64,000 nt of DNA, taken from NCBI GenBank assembly GCA_029465975.1, contig CM055749.1, forward strand, positions 12,303,071-12,367,070, in the 5' to 3' direction. Source of the DNA: Dallia pectoralis (taxonomy: Eukaryota; Chordata; Actinopteri; Esociformes; Umbridae). The position numbers and the translations under genes are program-made. Below the pieces are notes generated by a model. That model was not told where the DNA came from. It made no database searches and saw only the letters and a list, made by a program, of their open reading frames with translations. Position 1 is the stretch's first letter; every line of letters begins with the position of its first letter. Shown here one piece after another: positions 33,313 to 43,639 of this stretch.

Positions 33313-35390
33313 GACAAGGAGTAAAGGAATAAAACTATTGAAGACTGTATCCTATGCTATTATTTTACGTCATTTACAGATGATATGCACATTTATTACC
33401 TCGATAATGCACATGTATCTATGGAGATGGACAGTTTCTGGGAGTACTAGAGTGTAGCTATTTCATTACAAGCTGACAGTTAGGAGGTGTCTTGACGTGG
33501 TGAGCATATTCCTCTCAGTCTTTGTGGATAGATACACAGTTAGAGGAGGCTATATCACTTGAAAAGAAACCATTCAGGTGGGATTGACTTGTACTGCATG
33601 CCGGCCCTCTCTGTCTGTTTGACGAGAAGGTTTGGAACAGTTGTTGACCGGTCTGGAAGGGGTCAACAGTGATCTTGCCTGCGTCCAATCTGGAGTCATG
33701 TACAGCATTTACAGAGGGTATTTCTCCTTCTGACAATGGTACATTTCTTTTCAGCAGTCAGGCTGTAGCAGAACCAAACAAGAAGATATGTGAAAACGGC
33801 CAGTGCTTTTTGCTGTTGTAGAGCTAGAGCCTTCTGAAACAAGTTGCAAGAGTGTGACTTGCACATGCAGGAAGCACCACCAACAGTTGCATTTCCAAAC
33901 ATGGGATGACTAATGACTGGAATAATACCTGCATGCAGAAATAAGCATCGCTGTCTGTATATCAGGAGTGGATAACAGTAGTGTCATATATACAAACGAC
34001 AGAGTCCATATCCTGGTATGACAGACCCAAGTGTCATAGTTTAGAGAGAAAAGGATCAGACTTTGAACCGAGCCCTTGGGGACAGCGTTGGTGGGAGCCT
34101 CTGGCGGGAAACACTGATCTGATGTCAGATCTCAGCTCTCGTGTCTTCTGGTAGGCTATTGAAAATCAAATGTGTTATGGCTTTACATCATTTGCCAAAT
34201 CCTGGATAGTGCTCGCGCTTGAAAACAGGTTAATCCTTAACAGGAGAATCATAGACGGAAATGCACGGGTCCTGTGTGTGTTCATCAGGAAGTGGAAACA
34301 TAGATTTGTAACATCTCTGTGTTACATTTGAGTGCATGCCCATGGCATATTCATTGAGACAATGGGAGAGGTCTGTCTTTGCTATGGATTCCCTTTGTTT
34401 TCTGCCCCACATTCAAGGGAACAAGTCCTGCAGAACCCTGTGGTTTTTTATATTGTTGCACGTTAAAGTGGTTTTAGGTGAGGCGAAAAAAGGAGAGAGA
34501 AAAGCTGAAGCTCGGCCAGAACCAAGCCGTTTGCCTGGCCTTAAAATGCACACTGGCTGCTTATATCGGCCGCATGCAGAATAATTTGCTCCTGTCTCAT
34601 AGAAGAGGAGAAAGATACAGTGTCAATTAAGCTCTTCTTTTGTGGTATTCTATATGCTTTTTTGATAATACCATCTATCTCTGCATGGTCTTCTTCACTG
34701 TGTGTTGGACCAAACAAAGATTTAATATCACAACAGGGTTTGCTAAAGGAGATCATAAAAATTTAAGAAATTAAAAACAGTTTCAGTCAGATAGATATTG
34801 TTCACAGCATTACTTATGTAAATCAACTGTTATTTTCAGAGCAAAATATCTAAACCAACCTGAAGTTATACAACTAGTATTCATCACTTTAACTGCATGA
34901 TTTATGTATTTATGTATATACTGTGAAAATACTTGAGACCCATGGCTCACACTCTTATCATCTTCCATGATCTGGCTCTAACTTATTGCTGACTCAGCCA
35001 TGACATAACTCTACACAGCTTTAAATGACCTCCTCTGGCCCCGCCGTCCGTCGAATGATTGTGAAATATGGAGATAAGCAATAGTTCCTTACACTCTATT
35101 CAACTAACTGATTCTGAGAGACTGTATAGTTTTGGGCTCTTCCCACACATAACAGATCAGGCACAAGTCTGTTTTGATCATTGTTGTCAACTTGGAGTCA
35201 CAGCTCTCAACATGCATCTTGCTGCTGGGGTTACTGATTACTGGTCAGTCTCCTCTCAGAGTGCATACAATTCGAATTATGGTTAAAACTACTTTGGTTT
35301 TGTTGCTGTTGTTATTCTCTCACTGTTCAAATAAGCCTACCATTAAAATTACAGACTGACCATGTCTTTGTCAGTGGGCGAATGTACAAA
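33313..35390. other. Unrecognised sequence
   Basis: No exon or mobile element recognised. Open frames are short and lack domains. Confidence 0.35.
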
Positions 35391-35394
35391 ATCA

Positions 35395-35860
35395 GCAGGG
35401 GATAAAAAATGTCCTTAACTATACCTTCCACCTGTGTAAAGAAAACATCCTCAATCGGGATAAGGAAAGGAGAGTTTGGGGGAAGGTACATGATGGTAAA
35501 TTGTTGATGCCTGATGATTGCACTATATGAGCATGGTGGAACTTTACATTATCCCACACAATCACATTGGTGATGTCATCAACTCTAATCTGATTTACTG
35601 TAGCTCATCATGGAATACAAGGAGAGTACTGCAGTACAGTATGACATCTGCGTCCCACCACAACTTCTTCTGATATAGCTGCACACATGGTGATGTTGGC
35701 CCCACGTTGTCCAGGTACTTGGATGGTCGCCCGCTGGCCAATAACATCTCAACCTTTCCTCGTTGTCTTGGCCAGATGGAAGCCTGCCTCACCCGAAAAT
35801 ATTAATTTGTGATGGTTTTCGTCCACATCCAGCTCCCTCACCCTCACCCCAGTTTCACAC
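35395..35860 (-). pseudogene. DDE_3-type (IS630/Tc1/mariner) transposase remnant
   Basis: Minus-strand translation over shifting frames gives H-H-K-L-I-F-S-G-E-A-G-F-H-L-A-K-T (usual F-x-D-E-A-G-F; the catalytic Asp is replaced by Gly), then Q-R-G-A-N-I-T-M-C-A-A-I, then V-I-V-W-D-N-V-K-F-H-H-A (second catalytic Asp present), then a decayed P-P-N-S-P-F-L block where the N-P-I-E-E motif with the catalytic Glu is lost, ending R-W-K-V and stop near 35415. Both the first Asp and the Glu are missing, so the copy is dead. No ends identified. Confidence 0.75.
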
Positions 35861-37100
35861 AATCTGAAAAACATGGTCTGGAAACGTGTTAAAAGGGACC
35901 GTAGACACCATATCTGATAAAGAGTGATAATGAAATAATACATCCATAGATAATGTTATACAATTGGTTCACATTCTATGGTAATGCGTTTCAATGGATC
36001 TCGTTGTCCTGAAATATTCATGATCTAAACCTGGAATATTGTTCATCAGTCTCCATAAAACTATGCATTTAAAGTAATGCAACAGTGACTTATCATTGTA
36101 AGCAGTTCTATGTATTCATAGTTTGATCATAATAATGAAGTGAATTGACAGTCGTCTCAAAAGTAATCTGTGAACAGTGTTTTAAAATGCTAATACTCTG
36201 ATGTAAAGTTGTGTCATTTTCAAGAGGGGAATTTTGTTCAATGAACAAATGACCTTGGGTGAATGCGTACTGTGTCCAAGCACAAAAGGAACATGTTCGT
36301 CATCGGTTGTTAGTTTTGTGTCTCGAGTTTTGAGTAAGCACACAAAGTTTGTGAAACTAGAGCCAAAGTGATAAGAAGAAAAACTGTACCAGGTCCATCG
36401 TCAACCACAACTAAATCCACTACTTGCCCTCTATCACTTTTCCTGAACCATCCAGATATGCTGGTTGCCCGGGAAGAAGATGGATATAGCTGAGTGGTGG
36501 CCGTGGCTCATTTGAGGTTTCCACTAAGGGCACACACCACACAGCGCCAGCGCTCCTGATCAATAGAGGGCCAGACGGGTGGAGCTGAGGACAGTGGGGG
36601 CCAGCCAATCCCCTGGTTCAGTGGCTCCGTAGTCTGGAGAGAAGAGCATTAGGGGAAACTGAGGGCTGAGAGTGTGTGGAGGCTGGGGAGGAATTAGATA
36701 CACCTGACTGACTCCGAATATTAGGTGGACAACTTCGAGCCAGGTTATCATCACAGACTGCTCGGTCTGGGGAGTAGAAGGTTGAATTTAATTTAGTTTA
36801 ATTAACTTAAAATCATGTGAGGGTGTTGGAGGGAAAATTGATATCCCCAGTATCAACCAAACTATAATTGTTTTCTTGTCTTCTGTTAATCTGTTCAGCT
36901 TACTGGTATGTGAATATAGGCTCCTACTCTAACATATCCGATAGACTTTGGGTTGCCAATATAGGCTCTTGTTGCGTTCATTTTAATTTAAAACAGTTTA
37001 AATTGCAGATGTATTTTTTTTTCCAAAGAGAAATCCCAAAATGAAGAATGTCTTGAAACACTTTTTATTTAACTTTTCTCTCTTTTTGTAAGCTTCTCTG
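35861..37100. other. Unrecognised sequence
   Basis: A GC-richer patch at 36420-36760 has no recognised domain on either strand and no obvious splice sites. Confidence 0.35.
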
Positions 37101-37111
37101 AAAAACGAGTG

Positions 37112-37472
37112 TGGATCTACAGAGCCGTATTAACACAACCAAGCCTACATTTGGATCTACGGGGCCGTATTAACACAACCATGCTTACATTTGGATATTC
37201 AGATCCATATTAACACAACCATGCCTATATTTGGATCTACAGAGCCGTATTAACACAACCAAGCCCACATTTGGATCTACAGAGCCGTATTAACACAACA
37301 CTGCCTATATTTGGATCTACAGATCCGTATTAACACAACCATGCTTACATTTGGATCTACAGAGCCGTATTAACACAACACTGCTTACATTTGGATCTAC
37401 AGATCCGTATTAACACAACCAAGCCTACATTTGGATCTACAGAGCCGTATTAACACAACCAAGCCTACATTT
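37112..37472. repeat. 40-bp minisatellite, about nine copies
   Basis: Unit GGATCTACAGAGCCGTATTA followed by ACACAACC(A/T)(A/T)GCC(T/C)ACATTT. Copies differ at AGAGCC/AGATCC and AACCAAGCC/AACACTGCC; these variants partly alternate, suggesting expansion in blocks of two. Confidence 0.95.
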
Positions 37473-38044
37473 AATGACAACCAACTTCATGAAACAACGA
37501 ACGAAACAGCAGCAACCAATGACAAGAACAAAAAACAATGAACCAGACGAGAGAAAGGCAAAATGTCCACCTGAAGAGGCTTCCCAAATAGAGGCAACAC
37601 AGGGCAGCCTCATCTAATTCAGGACAACACAAACACAGAGATGCCTGGAGGCATCTCCACTGTCAGCAGGGTGCCAGTTAGGCATCAATCTATAAAGATG
37701 CTATACTGAAACAATGTCTTCCTTTTTCCCAAAATAAATAAGTATTCTATCTCTCAGAATAAGGTAATGCACTTTCAAACCATACCGGACAACAAAATAC
37801 AAAAGGGTATGTACGTTTTGTACATTTATAATCCTATACATTAAAATGTATATTCTCTTTTCCAGTCTGTCAGCGATTTTCAGTGTCAATCTATAGTTCA
37901 ATCGCTGGTTAATGCTTTGATTTCTCCAGCGATTATCATGAATCATTTACTAATACTATGATTTAGCATTATTATTGGAAAATAAGATTCACATTTTTTC
38001 AATGAGCCTGTTTTTTTAATGGAGCTCGAGGATGGTATAGAGAC

Positions 38045-38235
38045 ATCATAAGAACCAACAAATCGGACGGATAAATGGTTGACAGTGTCAAAAGCAGCAG
38101 TGGAAAAGATTAGTGTCGAAAGAGTCGCCTGGGGTGTGGCAAAGAGCAAATGTGACACAAAGAAGAGCTGGCTCACTTGAGTGACCCGTCCGGAATGCTG
38201 ACTGGTTCGGGTCAAAAACATAATTCTGAGAGATA
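38045..38235 (-). pseudogene. Dead LINE reverse-transcriptase fragment
   Basis: Minus strand, two frames: F-D-P-N-Q-S-A-F-R-T-G-H-S-S-E-P-A-L-L (usual L-D-P-N-Q-S-G-F-R-x-G-H-S-T-E-T-A-L-L) then, after a frameshift, A-A-F-D-T-V-N-H (block A of the CR1/L2-type reverse transcriptase). Closely related in layout to the fragment at 2.1-2.6 kb. Ends are not visible. Confidence 0.7.
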
Positions 38236-38504
38236 TCAGGAGAGTTGGTCAGAGACAGCACTGTCAAGAATATTAAACATGCAAGTACCAATGAAAAAGC
38301 TGTGGAAATGGTTATGCAAACTAAGACATGATCAAACAACAACTAGCATTGAATTCTCTTTGTAATACTGTCAACAAGTCTTTGTTTAGCAGTGTGTAAT
38401 AATGCATTATCATCCTGGAATATTGGAACATCATGAGGGAACAGTGTTTGTACCATATGGCACCGGGCCCTGTGAAATGGCCTTGTTTTCCTTGGCCTTG
38501 TCAC

Positions 38505-38640
38505 AAATGAGGTTTACTAACAAGGTTCGGGAGGAGGACTTCCAGCTAATTAATTACAGGTGGAAGCCCTCAGCAATTAACAGCTAGAGGGTACATATAG
38601 ACTCGGCAGTCTTACCTCGCTCCGCTGACAGCTCGCAGCA
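38505..38640 (+). repeat. Ngaro repeat A1
   Basis: AAATGAGGTTTACTAACAAG ... CTGACAGCTCGCAGCA. Essentially identical to A2 at 42991-43126, implying recent insertion or ongoing homogenisation. Confidence 0.92.
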
Positions 38641-38752
38641 GCTTCTCTCGCCCAGATACTACTCGTCTCGCTAAAGCGCTTCCTCCGCGGAAGGCACTAA
38701 CAATCCCAGGAATGTCCCCCCGAAAGTCGCGGGTCTCCCGACCATTTCGGTC

Positions 38753-39590
38753 ATGCCGGACGCCACTCCTGAGCCCAGGGCTTCTCGCGGCCGCACTCCG
38801 GCCCGACCATCCGCGCGTTCACCCGGACGCCGGTACCAGGCTTCGCCGCCCCCAGCAAAACCACCACCTTCTTCCCCGGCCTCCTCCTACCGCTCGACCA
38901 TCCCGACGATCCCTCCCGTGGGGAACTGGACCGTAGCCGGGCTAAGACAAGCGCTGGGCAATTCGGACCCACAGGTCTCAAGCAAGACGCACAAAGCGGA
39001 GCCGTACGACCTATATGTCTCCCAAACCGGCCCGCAGGCAGGGCAAAACCCGCAGGGCTCAAAATATACCGCCCCAGGCAACTCAGTCGTCCTCCCGCTC
39101 AGGACACGGCTCGCTTTGCTCCGCCAATGCCTCTGCCGCCGCAGCGCCGCATTCGGACGAGCCCAGCGGCTCCCCTTTTACAGCTCAGCCTTATACCCCT
39201 AATAACCCTCTCCCTTTCCAGCGGCCCCGAGCTCCGGCCCCGGGCACTAGCGCGAAGCTTTCCCAGCCAGCAGTACAGGCTAACCCTCGCCTCCAGTCTC
39301 TCTACCCTCCAGGTGCCAACCCCGCCCACTGGCAGCGGCACAACCCCGCCCACCGGCAGTGGCCCGCAGGCCCGCAGCCCCACAGCTCCAAACCAGCGCG
39401 GGACCGCCCCCGCTCGCTGCGCAAGCTCACTCTTCATCCTTCCAACCGCCATTCCCCCTCCCCTCCTCCCCACTCCGGTTCGAGCAACCCTATTTGTCCA
39501 CCAGCTACGTAACTCGTACAGCAACCACCAGCGCAACCCACTGAACCCAGGTCTCCGCTCTTATCGAAGGCAGGCAGATCGGTGATAATT
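38753..39590 (+). pseudogene. Ngaro gag-like region, frameshifted
   Basis: A Pro/Ser/Arg-rich reading begins M-P-D-A-T-P-E-P-R at 38753. Around residues 60-95 it has P-P-V-G-N-W-T-V-A-G-L-R-Q-A-L and K-T-H-K-A-E-P-Y-D-L-Y-V, a SAP-like helix pair common at the start of DIRS/Ngaro gag proteins. The frame stops at 39202. The Pro-rich continuation is split over two other frames (39015-39512 and 39127-39585), so at least two indels broke it. A gag product would bind the RNA in a particle; this copy cannot make one. Confidence 0.7.
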
Positions 39591-39708
39591 TCAACGCGGG
39601 CGGATGCCATAGAGCACGCAGCCGTTCCATGCATATTTGTAGCTCTGCGGCGGCGTACGTCCAGCCTAAACCCGCAAATAAAACATCCAAATTATTCCAC
39701 GACTCCCG

Positions 39709-39766
39709 TAAAAAAAAAAAAATAAATAAATAAAAAAAATAATAAAATTAATTATTTAAAAATTTC
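39709..39766. repeat. A-rich tract inside Ngaro between gag and RT
   Basis: A run of 13 A followed by ATAAATAAATA, AAAAAAAT and AATAATAAAATTAATTATTT. It interrupts GC-rich element DNA where the end of gag and the start of the reverse transcriptase should be. Confidence 0.8.
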
Positions 39767-39949
39767 ACGCATGCATTTCGAACGGCCATCCACCCGGACG
39801 AGATAAAAACGCATTTGTATCACCCTGTCAGACCCACGCAATTCCCCGTTCCCAAGTGTTAACAGCCTGTCCCCTCTCGACGAATCTTCGCTTAAATTCC
39901 ACGGCATAGACCAGGCATCTACCTGATTAAAATCGCGGGTCGGGGTGCC

Positions 39950-41083
39950 CGGCTGGCCAAAGTTGACGTTACATCCGCTTTCAAAGTCATGCCCACCCAT
40001 CCCGACTCATGGCATCTCTTTGGAGTCCGCTGGCTCGAGAAATACTATTTCGCCGTACGTCTAACGTTCGGATGCAAAAGTAGCCCTAAATATTCGACAT
40101 GCTATCAGAAGCAGTCTGCTGGATCTTGTCAAAAACTACGCCATTCCCCACCTCATTCACCTGCTAGATGATTTTCTAATAATCTCGCCTCCCAACGCCA
40201 TCCCGGCCGCGCACCTCCTCTCAGTCCAAAACGTCTTCTCCGAGCTTGGAATCCCCCTCGCAGAGGAGGAAACCATGGGCCCCGCGACGTCCATCGAGTT
40301 CCTAGGGATTCTAGGGAATTCCAAGCATCCCTGCCAAAGGAGAAAATCGACCGAATAATTCTCGTCTCCTCTACTTTCCTCGAGAAATCGGTCCTCTCGA
40401 AACGCGAACTCTTGTCCCTGCTTGGCCATTTAAACTTCGCGACGCGCATCATCCCGCAGGGTCGCCCCTTTATATCGCATCTCCTCTCACTCGCGTCCTC
40501 CGTCCACTCGCTAGAGGACCCCATTTCCTTAACCCAAGCATGCCGCGACGAACTTAGGCTATGGGTAACATTTCTAAAACAGTGGAACGGCCTATCGTCT
40601 TTCCACAAAAACCTCGTCGCGTCCCCCACCGAGATCCAACTGTTCACAGACGCCGCCCCCTCAATCGGGTTCGGGGGATTCTACCAAGGTCGTTGGTTCG
40701 CGGCTCCGTAGCCACCCCAGTTCCAGCAATTACCGCAATCCTCGGCGCTATTCGAGCTCTACCCTCTCGTAGTAGCAGCTTTCCCGTGGGGGAAGGAATG
40801 GTCCTCTACAAGCATCCTAGTGCATTGCGACTATGAGGCGACCGTGCACTGCATTAACAGAGGCCGTTCCCATTCACCCGCTCTGATGCCACTCTTAAGG
40901 CGCCTCACCTGGATCGCAGCTTGCGACCAATTCATTATCGTCGCTAAGCATATCCCCGGGTCGGAGAATCAAATTGCTGACTCCCTGTCTCGCTTTCTGT
41001 TTCAGAAATTCAGGACGCTGGCTCCGGAGGCGGACCGTATCCCTACTCCGGTACCTCGCTATTCAGAGTTGATATTCCCGTAA
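39950..41083 (+). pseudogene. Ngaro reverse transcriptase-RNase H, broken
   Basis: Starts with K-V-M-P-T-H-P-D-S-W-H-L-F-G and R-W-L-E-K-Y-Y-F-A-V-R-L-T-F-G (fingers region). A frameshift near 40085 moves reading to the frame with the catalytic L-L-D-D-F-L (40161-40178); another near 40315 returns it. L-L-S-L-L-G-H-L-N-F-A-T-R (thumb) is at 40407-40446, the RNase H L-F-T-D-A-A motif near 40640, and I-P-G-S-E-N-Q-I-A-D-S-L-S-R-F near 40948. A TAG at 40709-40711 replaces a conserved Trp. From 40412 to 41083 this TAG is the only stop, so decay is mild. The upstream RT palm-1 part is missing. Confidence 0.88.
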
Positions 41084-41250
41084 ACCACCCGCTAAAAACC
41101 CTGCTCGACTCATCACTCAACACCATCCTTCACGCAGTCGCCCCCAGGACCCTCCAATCCTACCTTACTGCCTGGAAAAGTTTTAAATCATTCCACGCTT
41201 CTTACAACCTACCCTTCCCCGATGTTTCCCTTCTTTCCATAACGTATTAA
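41080..41250 (+). pseudogene. Tyrosine recombinase N-terminal remnant
   Basis: In the -1 frame after RT-RNase H: V-N-H-P-L-K-T-L-L-D-S-S, then A-P-R-T-L-Q-S-Y-L-T-A-W-K-S-F-K-S-F-H, the core-binding (SAM-like) helices at the start of Ngaro recombinases. Coding stops at 41250, before any of the catalytic R-K-H-R-H-Y residues. In intact elements the recombinase inserts the cDNA circle; here it is deleted and replaced by tandem repeats. Confidence 0.75.
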
Positions 41251-41311
41251 CTAAGTAATAGAACTCCGTTCTAATTAATAGAACCCCCTTTTTCCTTTTC
41301 TGTCCCCTCTT

Positions 41312-41945
41312 TCCGTCCAGCGAGCATTGGCCTCACAGCGGACGGAGTGAGAGCCCCCCCCGGTAGAGCGCTCCTGTTTTCTCTTTCATCCAGTGAGCAT
41401 TCGGTCTCCAGCAGATGCCGCGTGAGGAAATCTCCCGGGCAGGCACTCACTTTCGCTATTTCCCGTTTCCTTCCGTCCAGCGGGCACTAGTCTCACAGCG
41501 GACGGAATGAGAACCTCCCCGGTTGAGTTCGTACGTTTTCTCTTTCATCCAGTGAGCTTTGGACTCCAGCAGATGCCGCGTGAGAAAATCTCCCGGGCAA
41601 GCACTCATTTTCCCCTTCGCGTTTCCCCTTTCCGTCCAGCGAGCACTAGTCTCACAGCGGACGGAGTGAGAACTTCCCCGGTAGAGCTCCAACGTTTTCT
41701 CTTTTCATCCAGTGAGCATTTGGTCTCCAGCAGATGCCGCGTGAGAAAATCTCCCGGGCAAGCACTCATTTTCCCCTTCGCGTTTCCCCTTTCCGTCCAG
41801 CGAGCACTAGTCTCACAGCGGACGGAGTGAGAACTTCCCCGGTCGAGCTCCATCGTTCTCTCTCTCATCCAGTGAGCATTTGGTCTCCAGCAGATGCCGC
41901 GTGAGAACCTCCCGGGCAAGCACTCACTTTCCTGTACGTTCCTCC
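41312..41945. repeat. About-160-bp tandem repeats inside Ngaro, four copies
   Basis: Each copy begins TCCGTCCAGCGAGCACTAG (41316, 41471, 41634, 41795) and contains CTCACAGCGGACGG, GAACTTCCCCGGT, CATCCAGTGAGCATTTGGTC and GCCGCGTGAGAAAATCTCCC. Two sub-blocks per unit (GAGCA..GGTCTCACAGC and GAGCA..GGTCTCCAGCA) resemble the 91-bp array that follows. Open frames on both strands follow the array. Confidence 0.92.
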
Positions 41946-42620
41946 TTTCCGTCCAGCGAGCATTGGTCTCACAGCGGTCGGAATAAATCTATACCAAACG
42001 GGCATTGGTCCCACAGCAAAGCTCCCACGTTTCTCCTTTCCGTCCAGCGAGCATTGGTCTCACAGCGGTCGGAATAAATCTATACCAAACGGGCATTGGT
42101 CCCACAGCAAAGCTCCCACGTTTCTCCTTTCCGTCCAGCGAGCATTGGTCTCACAGCGGTCGGAATAAATCTATACCAAACGGGCATTGGTCCCACAGCA
42201 AAGCTCCCACGTTTCTCCTTTCCGTCCAGCGAGCATTGGTCTCACAGCGGTCGGAATAAATCTATACCAAACGGGCATTGGTCCCACAGCAAAGCTCCCA
42301 CGTTTCTCCTTTCCGTCCAGCGAGCATTGGTCTCACAGCGGTCGGAATAAAGCTATACCTAAACGGGCATTGGTCCCACAGCAAAGCTCCCACGTTTCTC
42401 CTTTCCGTCCAGCGAGCATTGGTCTCACAGCGGTCGGAATAAATCTATACCAAACGGGCATTGGTCCCACAGCAAAGCTCCCACGTTTCTCCTTTCCGTC
42501 CAGCGAGCATTGGTCTCACAGCGGTCGGAATAAATCTATACCAAACGGGCATTGGTCCCACAGCAAAGCTCCCACGTTTCTCCTTTCCGTCCAGCGAGCA
42601 TTGGTCTCACAGCGGTCGGA
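41946..42620. repeat. 91-bp tandem repeats inside Ngaro, about 7.5 copies
   Basis: Unit starts TCCGTCCAGCGAGCATTGG at 41949, 42040, 42131, 42222, 42313, 42405, 42496 and 42587. Copies are nearly identical; one carries an extra base near 42358. Each unit has two related halves (GAGCATTGGTCTCACAGCGG and GGGCATTGGTCCCACAGCAA), so the ancestral monomer was about 45 bp. High identity points to recent expansion or conversion. Confidence 0.95.
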
Positions 42621-42850
42621 ATAGGAATACCAAGCGGGCCTCGGTCCCACAACAAACGTTCAAACGCCCCACGTCCACAGGCCAGCAGGGCCCATCTAGT
42701 CCAGGCAGTGAACGGCTTCACAGGCCCCCGCGCATACAAAAAATAAAATAAAATAAATAAAATCAGACCCTTCCTCGCGATGCCAGTCCGCCAAGCTCGG
42801 CTCTCTGGGGGGTTTCTAATCCAGCGGCTGTCCTCTGCTCCTTAGCGTTA

Positions 42851-42994
42851 GGGGGGTACTCTGGGTTCGGGCCAAATTCCGAGCCCGGAGCCCCGGGCCG
42901 GATTCCGAGCCCGGAACCCTCCCTCCGGACAGCACGCCAAATACGCATTAAACCTATATCCCTTAATTGGCATGTAAGTGCGAACTCGTGAAAT
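42851..42994 (+). repeat. Ngaro repeat B1
   Basis: GGGGGGTACTCTGGGTTCGG ... GCGAACTCGTGAAAT, matching B2 at 43183-43326. It contains inverted and direct copies of TTCCGAGCCCGGA around CCCCGGG. Confidence 0.92.
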
Positions 42995-43126
42995 GAGGTT
43001 TACTAACAAGGTTCGGGAGGAGGACTTCCAGCTAATTAATTACAGGTGGAAGCCCTCAGCAATTAACAGCTAGAGGGTACATATAGACTCGGCAGTCTTA
43101 CCTCGCTCCGCTGACAGCTCGCAGCA
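42991..43126 (+). repeat. Ngaro repeat A2
   Basis: Internal copy of A1, overlapping B1 by four bases. In the proposed Ngaro cycle, A2 and B1 let the linear RNA be restored to a circle. Confidence 0.92.
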
Positions 43127-43182
43127 TCCCCCCTCCACCCCTTCTCCGCTCAAATTCTAGTCCTAACCACTTACATGCGGGG

Positions 43183-43326
43183 GGGGGGTACTCTGGGTTC
43201 GGGCCAAATTCCGAGCCCGGAGCCCCGGGCCGGATTCCGAGCCCGGAACCCTCCCTCCGGACAGCACGCCAAATACGCATTAAACCTATATCCCTTAATT
43301 GGCATGTAAGTGCGAACTCGTGAAAT
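43183..43326 (+). repeat. Ngaro repeat B2 (3' end)
   Basis: Outer copy of B; beyond it LTR sequence resumes. A 56-bp single-copy spacer separates A2 from B2. Confidence 0.92.
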
Positions 43327-43639
43327 CCTTTTGGGGGTGAAGTGTAGAGATGAACCATATGCAGAGCGTGAATCTGTTTGTGGTGTTTATTTAAAAAATC
43401 CAAACAAACACAACACCGAACGGAAAACATACATAAAACACTGAAACGTAAATGAAAGCGCACAAAGCGACTTAAACTTTAACAAAACACAGTGCACGAC
43501 TTGACATCAAACTCACCCACAGCGACACGTAAAATTGAATTAATACCAAGCATCCGTGAACCTAACCAGGGACCTTAAATAGCCCACTGATTAACTAACC
43601 AATGCCCAGTGCTTATCTGAACCCAAAACAGCATATATT

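Larger units (their letters stand above)
38505..43326 (+). mobile_element. Ngaro-type DIRS retroelement with split direct repeats
   Basis: The ends have the A1-body-B1-A2-B2 arrangement that defines Ngaro-type tyrosine-recombinase elements: A1 38505-38640 equals A2 42991-43126 (136 bp), and B1 42851-42994 equals B2 43183-43326 (144 bp), with B1 and A2 overlapping by AAAT. The body carries gag-like, reverse transcriptase-RNase H and truncated recombinase sequence on the plus strand. There is no target duplication, as expected for recombinase-mediated insertion. Coding parts are broken, so this copy could only move with outside help. Confidence 0.92.
38499..43632 (-). mobile_element. Solo LTR split by a Ngaro insertion
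   Basis: Only the first six bases (TGTCAC, 38499-38504) lie left of the Ngaro element; the rest resumes at about 43327 (CTTTTGGGGGTGAAGTGTAG) and runs to about 43632. The resumed part shares CCTAACCAGGGACC and TAGCCCACTGATTAACTAA with the LTR at 7.8 kb. The far end lacks a clear TGACA and no target duplication is seen, so the right border is approximate. Confidence 0.65.

Noticed and set aside
41456..42751. Long frames on both strands within Ngaro
   Set aside because: They follow the 160-bp and 91-bp tandem units and do not match any Ngaro protein.
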